Positions 16,498 through 22,177 of a stretch of 22,177 bases of DNA are shown piece after piece (position 1 is the stretch's first letter; each line of letters opens with the position of its first letter). The notes below the pieces were generated by a model. The model saw only the letters and a program-made list of their open reading frames with translations. It was not told where the DNA came from and searched no databases. The DNA comes from Candidatus Faecivivens stercorigallinarum. GTDB lineage: Bacteria; Bacillota; Clostridia; Oscillospirales; Ruminococcaceae. The DNA is taken from NCBI GenBank assembly GCA_018715465.1, contig DVLN01000067.1:1-22177 (forward strand). Direction: 5' to 3'. Position numbers and translations under genes: made by a program.

Positions 16498-17085
16498 ATG
16501 CGGGTAGGAATTTACGGAGGCACATTCAACCCGGTGCATCTCGGCCATATCCATCTGCTACGGGAGGTACTGAAAACCGGTCTGCTGGACAGGATTCTGG
16601 TCATCCCAGACCGGACTCCGCCGCATAAACAGGCGCCCGATCTGATCGACGGGGAAAAACGTCTGGAGATGCTCCGGCTGGCGACCTGTGGGATGGATGG
16701 CGTTGAGGTATCGGATATCGAATTGCGCCGGGAAGGAAAAAGCTATACCTATCAGACATTGCGGCTGCTGCGGGAGCAACGCCCGGAAGACTGTTTTTCG
16801 CTGATCATGGGGGCTGATATGCTGTTTTCGTTTAAGGAATGGCGCAACTGGGAGGAGATTCTCGCCCATACCCGGCTGGTTGCGGCGGCACGGGATGAAG
16901 GAGAATATGAACAGTTGGAAGAAGCGGCAAGCTCGCTCGGACATACCGCCCTTTTGAAGATTACCCCGTTCCCTGCCTCTTCCACTGAGGTGCGGGAGGC
17001 AGTACGGCGAGGAAAACCACTGGAAAAGCTGGTGCCGGAACCGGTCGCCCGGTATATCCGGGAAAATGACCTGTACCGGCAATAA
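16498..17085 (+). CDS. nadD: Nicotinate-nucleotide adenylyltransferase
   Basis: NadD joins ATP and nicotinate mononucleotide to give deamido-NAD, an essential step shared by new synthesis and salvage of NAD. The 195-residue protein starts VGIYGGTFNPVHLGH, with the HxGH nucleotidyltransferase motif at 14-17. It has the DRTPPHK loop that contacts substrate, the GADMLFSFKEWRNWEEIL segment and a C-terminal SSTEVREAVRRGKPL, the family's ISSTxIR motif. Length is standard. There is no clear ribosome site: the start lies two bases after the yhbY stop, suggesting translational coupling. yqeK follows 25 bases later, as in most Firmicutes. Confidence 0.96.
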   Translation: MRVGIYGGTFNPVHLGHIHLLREVLKTGLLDRILVIPDRTPPHKQAPDLIDGEKRLEMLRLATCGMDGVEVSDIELRREGKSYTYQTLRLLREQRPEDCFSLIMGADMLFSFKEWRNWEEILAHTRLVAAARDEGEYEQLEEAASSLGHTALLKITPFPASSTEVREAVRRGKPLEKLVPEPVARYIRENDLYRQ

Positions 17086-17110
17086 AACAGAACAGAGAGG
17101 AAGATGTGTG

Positions 17111-17704
17111 ATGTGGCAGCCGGAATTGATCCCCTGGGATGAGTATGATCAGCTGGTGCGCAGCCGGCTGAAACCGTCCCGGTATGAACATTCGATCTGC
17201 GTTATGAAACGGGCGGTGCAGCTCGCCGAGCGGTTCGGCGCAGATGTGACCCGTGCCAGACTGGCCGGGCTTCTGCACGATATTATGAAGAATGTTGAAC
17301 CAAAAGAGATGTTGCAATTCATTGAGGATTCTGGTATAATCCTATTATATGCGGACATGTGTGCCCCGCAGCTTTGGCACGCAATTGCCGGCGCAGCGTA
17401 TATCAGACGGGAACTGCACATCGACGACGGGGAAGTCCTTAACGCAGTCCGGTACCATACGACCGGACGTGCGGGAATGTCGCTGCTGGAAAAGGTCGTC
17501 TATCTGGCCGACCTGACCAGTGCTGACCGCGATTATTCCGATGTTAAGAAGACCCGCCGGATTGTTGACCGTTCACTGGACGAAGGAATGCTTTATTCGA
17601 TGAAATTCCTGATTACTGACCTGGTAAAGGATTGCCGGGTGCTCCATCCTGATTCGCTGGCCTGCTATGACGAACTGGTACGAAACGGAATCCATGTGGA
17701 TTGA
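17111..17704 (+). CDS. yqeK: HD-domain hydrolase YqeK (symmetrical Ap4A hydrolase family)
   Basis: YqeK proteins are HD-superfamily metalloenzymes that split diadenosine tetraphosphate into two ADP. The 197-residue protein has every expected ligand: H27 (RYEHSICV), H56-D57 (LLHDIMKN), H90 (WHAIAGA), H116 (VRYHTTGRAGMSLLEK) and D134 (YLADLTSADR). ATG 17111 is chosen because AGAGAGGAAG ends seven bases upstream; the longer frame from 17066 starts inside nadD, and GTG 17108 is an alternative. In Bacillus the order nadD-yqeK-rsfS is kept; here an LCP gene is placed between yqeK and rsfS. The coding sequence contains a near-consensus promoter at 17312-17340. Confidence 0.93.
   Translation: MWQPELIPWDEYDQLVRSRLKPSRYEHSICVMKRAVQLAERFGADVTRARLAGLLHDIMKNVEPKEMLQFIEDSGIILLYADMCAPQLWHAIAGAAYIRRELHIDDGEVLNAVRYHTTGRAGMSLLEKVVYLADLTSADRDYSDVKKTRRIVDRSLDEGMLYSMKFLITDLVKDCRVLHPDSLACYDELVRNGIHVD
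17312..17340 (+). promoter_or_regulatory. Putative intragenic sigma-A promoter inside yqeK
   Basis: TTGCAA (17312-17317) and a perfect TATAAT (17335-17340) stand 17 bases apart, and a TG one base before the -10 (TGGTATAAT) gives an extended -10. It points downstream and could supply extra transcript for the LCP gene, rsfS and leuS, starting about 390 bases before the LCP start. Sequence match only. Confidence 0.5.
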
Positions 17705-17738
17705 CTGTGAGCTGTGAATTTGGAAAGGAATATGGTGC

Positions 17739-18857
17739 ATGGCAAAGGGAAAAAGTCAGAAAACCAAAGCTCCGATGGGAGTGAAAAATGGCCTGCTTTT
17801 GGCGCTGTCCATTGTGTTGATCGTCAGTTCGGTCCTGCTTGCGGGATACACGTCGGTTATGAACTGGACGCCGCTGGCCGAGGTCGTTGAATCGACCAAT
17901 GAGGAAGGTTCGGTTGTGACCACCAGCAGTGCCGTAATTGATGAAGAAATCAAAACGCCGGTCAGCCAGCAGAATCAGGTAGTGAACTTTCTGGTCGTTG
18001 GCATAGATTACAATACAACGGACGCTTCGGCGGGTGTCTCCCGCGGCAAGTTGACCGATGTTACCATGGTGGTCCAGATTGATCTGGAAAAAGGATCGGT
18101 CAGTGCTCTCCAGATTCCGCGTGATACCTGGGTCGGAACCAATGTTTCTTCGACCGGTAAGATCAATGCGGTTTATGGCTCTCGCAATATAGATGGACTT
18201 GCCGAGGTCATTTATGACCGTTTTTCTCTGCCGATCGACCATTATGTCACGGTGGATATGGACGGGTTTATTAAAATCGTCGATGCTGTCGGCGGTGTAC
18301 CGGTAACGATCACCGAATCCTTCACATTGGAAGGTGTTTCTTTCTCGCCTGGAGAGCATGTCCTTTCCGGTATTGAGGCGGAAAAATTTGTCCGTGAACG
18401 TCATTCGCGCAGCGGCGGTGATATTGGACGAATCAATGCGCAGAGACAGTTCCTGGCTGGACTTTTCAGTAAAATGAAATCCTTGTCCGGTTCGGAGCTT
18501 GCAAGTATCTCGGGCGTCGTGATGGAAAATGTTACGACCGATCTGTCGGTTGGAACAGCGTTGTCGCTGGTACAGGAGATCCTCAAGATGGATACCGACA
18601 ACATGAGCTTTTATATGGTTCCGGGTCAGACTGCGACCGCTTATAACGGTCAGTCGATCTGGTCGGCGCATAAGGAAGAACTGGCAGATCTGCTGAACGA
18701 GCATTTCCGTCCCTATTCGGACGACGTACCGGCTTCGGAACTTTCGATTGAAGAAGTGGCCAATACTGTTGATTATTATGATGACAATTCGACGACCGTA
18801 ACCGATCTGCTGGGCGGCAGTGATGAGGAAGAAGAGGAACTCTCTGACGCAGCTTGA
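17739..18857 (+). CDS. LytR-CpsA-Psr (LCP) family cell-wall polymer transferase
   Basis: LCP proteins attach teichoic acids or other undecaprenyl-linked glycopolymers to peptidoglycan on the outer face of the membrane. The 372-residue protein has a basic cytoplasmic tip (KGKSQKTK), one membrane helix (about 16-38), a short linker and an LCP domain (about 83-310). Landmarks are NFLVVGIDYN, TDVTMVVQIDLEKG, the catalytic-site arginine motif LQIPRDTWV, GKINAVYG, VTVDMDGFIKIVDAVGGV and VRERHSRSGGDIGRINAQRQF. The C-terminal tail is strongly acidic and low-complexity (EEEEELSDAA). GGAAAGGA lies about ten bases before the ATG. It lies between yqeK and rsfS, probably in one transcript, perhaps with extra input from the promoter inside yqeK. 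The polymer it transfers cannot be told. Confidence 0.93.
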   Translation: MAKGKSQKTKAPMGVKNGLLLALSIVLIVSSVLLAGYTSVMNWTPLAEVVESTNEEGSVVTTSSAVIDEEIKTPVSQQNQVVNFLVVGIDYNTTDASAGVSRGKLTDVTMVVQIDLEKGSVSALQIPRDTWVGTNVSSTGKINAVYGSRNIDGLAEVIYDRFSLPIDHYVTVDMDGFIKIVDAVGGVPVTITESFTLEGVSFSPGEHVLSGIEAEKFVRERHSRSGGDIGRINAQRQFLAGLFSKMKSLSGSELASISGVVMENVTTDLSVGTALSLVQEILKMDTDNMSFYMVPGQTATAYNGQSIWSAHKEELADLLNEHFRPYSDDVPASELSIEEVANTVDYYDDNSTTVTDLLGGSDEEEEELSDAA

Positions 18858-18898
18858 TGGATGATGGTTTTTCGGGATGAAAGGAATGGTTACAGAGA

Positions 18899-19258
18899 AT
18901 GGAATCCAAAGAACTGATGGAAGCAATTGTCCAGATTCTGGACAGCAAAAAGGCAGACGATATCCGCGCGATCCGCATTGGGGATCTGACGATCATTGCC
19001 GATTATTTTGTCATCGCTGCCGGCAGCAGCAACACCCAGGTGAAAATGCTGGCGGATGAGGTAGAGTACCAGCTTTCCCAGAAGGGTATCAAACCCCATG
19101 CGACCGAAGGTTACCGTTCGGAAAACTGGATCGTGCTGGATTATTCCGGCGTCGTGGTCCATATCTTCCTGCGGGAGACCAGAGAGTTTTATAATCTGGA
19201 ACGTCTGTGGGCGGATGGCGAGCAGGTCGATATCTCTCACCTCCTCAAGGCAAACTGA
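18899..19258 (+). CDS. rsfS: Ribosomal silencing factor RsfS
   Basis: RsfS binds L14 on the large subunit and blocks joining of subunits when nutrients are short. The 119-residue protein shows the family pattern: LDSKKADDIRAIRIGDLTII, ADYFVIAAGSSNTQVKMLAD (the conserved D-Y-F-V-I-xx-G-x-S-xx-Q) and SENWIVLDYSGVVVHIFL, where W-x-V-x-D-Y is diagnostic, ending REFYNLERLWADG. Length matches the family (105-120). The ATG at 18899 has AAAGGA 13 bases upstream, a long spacing; no better in-frame start is visible. leuS follows 50 bases later. Confidence 0.95.
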   Translation: MESKELMEAIVQILDSKKADDIRAIRIGDLTIIADYFVIAAGSSNTQVKMLADEVEYQLSQKGIKPHATEGYRSENWIVLDYSGVVVHIFLRETREFYNLERLWADGEQVDISHLLKAN

Positions 19259-19308
19259 CTTTTTGCAAATCTGTGGGGGCTTCCCCGATAAAGGAATGAT
19301 AAAAAAAC

Positions 19309-21855
19309 ATGAGCAGCATCTACGATTTTCAGGCCATTGAGAAAAAGTGGCAGAGCTACTGGGACGAGAATAAGACGTTCCGTGCTGAAATTGATCACAC
19401 CAAACCCAAATTCTATCCGTTGGTAGAATTTCCCTATCCGTCGGGCGCCGGTCTGCATGTCGGTCATCCCCGCAGCTATACCGCGCTGGATGTCGTCGCG
19501 AGAAAACGCCGTCTGGAAGGGTACAATGTCCTGTATACAATGGGATGGGACGCGTTCGGCCTGCCGACCGAGAACTTTGCGATGAAGAACCATATTCATC
19601 CTGAGATCGTCACCCGGGATAACGTCGCCCGTTTCAAATCTCAGCTGAAATCGCTGGGACTTTCGTTTGACTGGGACCGTGAGATCAATACCACCGACCC
19701 GGATTATTATAAATGGACCCAGTGGATCTTCCTCCAGCTGTACAAGCATGGTCTTGCTTACAAAAAGGAAATGAACGTTAACTGGTGTACCGGCTGTAAG
19801 GTCGTCCTTGCCAACGAAGAGGTCGTCAATGGCGTCTGTGAACGCTGTGGCGCGCCGGTCGTTCACCGTGAAAAGAGCCAGTGGATGCTGAAGATCACCG
19901 CCTATGCAGACCGTCTGATCGACGGACTGGACGGGCTGGATTATATCGACCGTGTCGTCACCCAGCAGAAAAACTGGATTGGACGCAGCCATGGTGCGGA
20001 AGTCAACTTTACAACTACGACCGGTGACACCCTGACGGTGTATACCACCCGCTGCGATACCCTGTTTGGTGCGACTTATATGGTCGTTTCGCCGGAGCAT
20101 GCGCTGATCGCTGAATGGCTGGAAAAGGGCATCATCAAAAATGCCGATGAGGTAAAGGCATATCAGCTGGAAGCTTCCCGCAAGAGCGATATGGAGCGTA
20201 CCGAGCTGAACAAGAACAAGACCGGTGTTCGTCTGGATGGTGTTATGGGCATCAACCCGGTCAATGATCAGGAAATCCCGATCTTTATTTCCGACTACGT
20301 CCTGGCCAGCTACGGCACCGGTGCAATCATGGCAGTACCTGCACATGATACCCGTGACTGGGAGTTTGCAAAGAAATTTGGGCTGCCGATCGTTGAGGTT
20401 GTTCAGGGCAACACCCCGTCCAACCTGGACGAAGGTGCATTTACCGATGTTGCGACCGGTACACTGGTTAACTCCGGCTTTATCACCGGCCTGTCGGTCA
20501 ATGATGCAAAGGCAAAGATGATTGAATGGCTGGAAGCAAACGGCAAGGGCTGCGATAAGGTCAACTTTAAGCTCCGCGACTGGGTCTTCAGCCGTCAGCG
20601 TTACTGGGGCGAACCGATCCCGATGGTCAAGTGTGAGAAGTGCGGCTGGCAGCCGATTCCTGAGAGCGAACTGCCGCTGACGCTGCCCGAGATTACCGAT
20701 TTTGAACCTGGTGAAGATGGCGAGAGCCCGCTGGCAAGACATGCCGACTGGGTCAACACCACCTGCCCCTGCTGTGGTGGTCCCGCTAAACGTGAGACAG
20801 ATACGATGCCCCAGTGGGCAGGATCTTCCTGGTACTTCCTGCGGTATATGGACCCGCACAACAACGATGCGCTTGCAAGCAAGGAAGCGCTCGAATACTG
20901 GGGACCGGTTGACTGGTACAACGGCGGTATGGAACATACCACTCTGCACCTGCTCTACTCCCGTTTCTGGCACAACTTCCTGTACGATATCGGCGTGGTT
21001 CCTTACTCTGAACCTTACAAAAAGAGAACCAGCCATGGGATGATCCTCGGCCTTAACCCCCATAGCTTCCAGAATCTCCCTGCTGCTGAGCAGAAAGAGC
21101 TGGTCGCAAAGTATGGCTCCGAAAAGGAAGTACAGAAGGCGTTGGTTGAGAAGTATGGCGAAATGGCCAACCATCCGGTTGTCAAGATGTCCAAGTCGCT
21201 GGGCAATGTCGTCAATCCCGATGATATTGTCCGGGATTACGGTGCAGATACAATGCGCACCTACGAGATGTTTATGGGCGACTTTGAACAGGCTGCTCCC
21301 TGGAACACCTCTTCGATCGCCGGCTGCAAACGCTTCCTTGACCGTGTCTGGAAGCTGCAGGACAGTGTGGTCGACGGCGACAGCTATCGTCCCGAACTGG
21401 AGGTCGCTTTCAACCAGACGATCAAAAAAGTCTCGGAAGATATCGAGACGCTGAAATACAACACCGCGATCGCAGCAATGATGGGCCTGCTCAACAAAAT
21501 TGATGCAGTTGGTTCGATCAACCGGAAGGAATACCGCGACCTGCTGATCCTGCTCAACCCGTTTGCTCCCCATATCACCGAGGAACTGTTTGAGATCATG
21601 GGCTTTGGTTCGCCGATTACTTCCCAGCACTGGGTCAGCTATGATCCCGACAAGTGCACCGAGTCTACTGTTGAGATTGCAGTTCAGATCTGCGGCAAGG
21701 TCCGCGCGAAATTGAACGTTCCGGTCGACATTTCGGCTGAGGACGCGATCGCCAGAGCAAAGGCGGAAGAAAAGATTGCAGCTGCAATCGAAGGCAAGAC
21801 GATTGTCAAAGAGCTCTACGTCAAGGGCAAGCTGGTCAATATCGTCGCAAAATAA
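19309..21855 (+). CDS. leuS: Leucyl-tRNA synthetase
   Basis: LeuRS charges tRNA-Leu with leucine. The 848-residue class I synthetase has the HIGH-type motif HVGH (50-53, in SGAGLHVGHPRSY), MGWDAFGLPTENFAMKNHIH (bacterial LeuRS usually reads PAENAAI), a CTGC...CERC zinc module (about 163-185), the CP1 editing domain (about 225-400) with TTRCDTLFGATYMVVSPEHA and AVPAHDTRDWEFA, and a second CEKC...CPCC cluster (about 442-490). KMSKS is at 626-630 (VKMSKSLGNVVNPDD), followed by the anticodon-binding helices and a C-terminal domain ending VKGKLVNIVAK. AAAGGA lies 13 bases before the ATG, past an A-run. The upstream gap of 50 bases is too short for a T-box leader, so control by uncharged tRNA, common for leuS in Firmicutes, is not visible here unless far upstream. 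A strong terminator follows. Confidence 0.97.
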   Translation: MSSIYDFQAIEKKWQSYWDENKTFRAEIDHTKPKFYPLVEFPYPSGAGLHVGHPRSYTALDVVARKRRLEGYNVLYTMGWDAFGLPTENFAMKNHIHPEIVTRDNVARFKSQLKSLGLSFDWDREINTTDPDYYKWTQWIFLQLYKHGLAYKKEMNVNWCTGCKVVLANEEVVNGVCERCGAPVVHREKSQWMLKITAYADRLIDGLDGLDYIDRVVTQQKNWIGRSHGAEVNFTTTTGDTLTVYTTRCDTLFGATYMVVSPEHALIAEWLEKGIIKNADEVKAYQLEASRKSDMERTELNKNKTGVRLDGVMGINPVNDQEIPIFISDYVLASYGTGAIMAVPAHDTRDWEFAKKFGLPIVEVVQGNTPSNLDEGAFTDVATGTLVNSGFITGLSVNDAKAKMIEWLEANGKGCDKVNFKLRDWVFSRQRYWGEPIPMVKCEKCGWQPIPESELPLTLPEITDFEPGEDGESPLARHADWVNTTCPCCGGPAKRETDTMPQWAGSSWYFLRYMDPHNNDALASKEALEYWGPVDWYNGGMEHTTLHLLYSRFWHNFLYDIGVVPYSEPYKKRTSHGMILGLNPHSFQNLPAAEQKELVAKYGSEKEVQKALVEKYGEMANHPVVKMSKSLGNVVNPDDIVRDYGADTMRTYEMFMGDFEQAAPWNTSSIAGCKRFLDRVWKLQDSVVDGDSYRPELEVAFNQTIKKVSEDIETLKYNTAIAAMMGLLNKIDAVGSINRKEYRDLLILLNPFAPHITEELFEIMGFGSPITSQHWVSYDPDKCTESTVEIAVQICGKVRAKLNVPVDISAEDAIARAKAEEKIAAAIEGKTIVKELYVKGKLVNIVAK

Positions 21856-21862
21856 TGTGATT

Positions 21863-21906
21863 TCTGCCTTTTCCGGCAATAGCCGGAAAAGGCAGATAAC
21901 TTTTTT
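21863..21906 (+). terminator. Intrinsic terminator after leuS
   Basis: A perfect 15-bp stem (21863-21877 with 21882-21896) with loop AATA begins seven bases after the leuS stop and is followed by TAAC and six T. It should end the long transcript that runs through rsfS and leuS. The complementary A/T arms would also allow some function on the other strand, but no gene converges here. Confidence 0.93.
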
Positions 21907-21926
21907 CGAAAAAAGAGAAAAATCCC

Positions 21927-21956
21927 TTGACATACCGACTCGTATTGCTGTATAAT
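21927..21956 (+). promoter_or_regulatory. Consensus sigma-A promoter for rpsU
   Basis: TTGACA (21927-21932) and TATAAT (21951-21956) are both perfect; the spacer is 18 bases, one longer than ideal. The site lies between the leuS terminator and rpsU. Start of transcription should be near 21963. Confidence 0.92.
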
Positions 21957-21962
21957 TAGAGA

Positions 21963-22104
21963 TACAAATGTGATGAACGTCATAAACCGGTACCAGGGTC
22001 TTCACAGCCGCTGTGCAGCGGATGTGAAAGAGAGGTTGGCTTTGGCGTCCGGCGGCAGTCATCGCCTTTAGACCTCTGCCGTTTGGCAAAGGGAGGGAAT
22101 CAGA
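21963..22104 (+). promoter_or_regulatory. Structured 5' leader of rpsU
   Basis: About 140 bases separate the expected transcript start from the rpsU ATG. They contain three possible hairpins in a row: TTCACA/TGTGAA enclosing CCGCT/AGCGG with tetraloop GTGC (22001-22028, one G-A mismatch); a long-range AGAGGT/ACCTCT pairing (22031-22036 with 22072-22077) that encloses GGCG/CGCC; and TGCC-GTTT-GGCA (22077-22088), directly before the ribosome site AAAGGGAGGG. It does not contain T-box signature sequence. A ribosomal-protein feedback leader is a reasonable guess only. Confidence 0.5.
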
Positions 22105-22177
22105 ATGTCAGAAATCAGAGTTAAAGATAACGAGTCTCTTGAAAATGCACTTAAGAGATTCAAAAGATCTTGCGCTA
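22105..22177 (+). CDS. rpsU: 30S ribosomal protein S21, N-terminal part (partial)
   Basis: The first 24 codons give MSEIRVKDNESLENALKRFK followed by RSCA, which is the conserved beginning of S21, a small basic protein of the 30S subunit that takes part in initiation. The ATG has a very strong ribosome site (AAAGGGAGGG, ending about eight bases upstream). The gene has its own promoter and runs off the end of the window. Confidence 0.95.
   Translation, partial: MSEIRVKDNESLENALKRFKRSCA

Noticed and set aside
17613..18926. A 437-codon open frame on the - strand over the LCP gene
   Set aside because: It overlaps a clear LCP gene and parts of yqeK, and its translation shows no known motif.
19259..19308. 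T-box riboswitch in front of leuS
   Set aside because: The gap is only 50 bases and I saw no T-box signature sequence in it.
19237..22089. A 950-codon open frame on the - strand opposite leuS
   Set aside because: It lies antisense to a certain leuS gene, spans the terminator and promoter after it, has no recognisable domain, and results from the codon bias of leuS.

Overview
This window reads as a chromosomal core region of a Gram-positive anaerobe of the class Clostridia, most likely near Oscillospiraceae/Ruminococcaceae. That placement is inferred from gene order (topA-trmFO-plsX-rnc-radical SAM-smc-ftsY, then yhbY-nadD-yqeK-LCP-rsfS-leuS), Shine-Dalgarno use, a folate/FAD-type TrmFO and moderate GC. 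Every gene is on the + strand. I see no mobile element, CRISPR array, tRNA or rRNA.

Layout. (1) 1-146 is the 3' end of rplT, closed by a strong terminator. (2) A sigma-A type promoter (245-273) then leads into an rRNA/tRNA 2'-O-methyltransferase of the SpoU family, a luxS gene carrying a one-base frameshift, and dprA. (3) After a 185-base hairpin-rich spacer come topA, trmFO, plsX, rnc, an Elp3-like radical SAM gene, smc, ftsY and an XTP/ITP pyrophosphatase (rdgB type). They are closely spaced, several with 1-10 base gaps or overlaps. (4) Next come a small membrane-anchored protein of unknown function, an isochorismatase/nicotinamidase-like hydrolase, a GNAT acetyltransferase, yhbY, nadD, yqeK, a LytR-CpsA-Psr protein, rsfS and leuS. 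(5) A 15-bp terminator hairpin ends leuS. A consensus promoter and a structured leader then precede the start of rpsU, which runs off the window.

The genes are mostly housekeeping. They cover ribosome and tRNA function (rplT, SpoU methyltransferase, TrmFO, YhbY, RsfS, LeuRS, S21), DNA topology and chromosome handling (TopA, Smc, DprA), membrane lipid and protein targeting (PlsX, FtsY), RNA processing (RNase III), nucleotide clean-up (RdgB, YqeK), NAD synthesis and perhaps salvage (NadD and the nicotinamidase-like protein) and cell-wall polymer attachment (LCP).

I found no convincing new multi-gene system. The points most worth a second look are the frameshifted luxS, the hairpin-rich leaders of topA and rpsU, a near-consensus promoter inside yqeK, a divergent DprA with altered signature motifs, a 10-bp hairpin where acpP often sits between plsX and rnc, and an uncharacterised membrane-anchored protein after rdgB.
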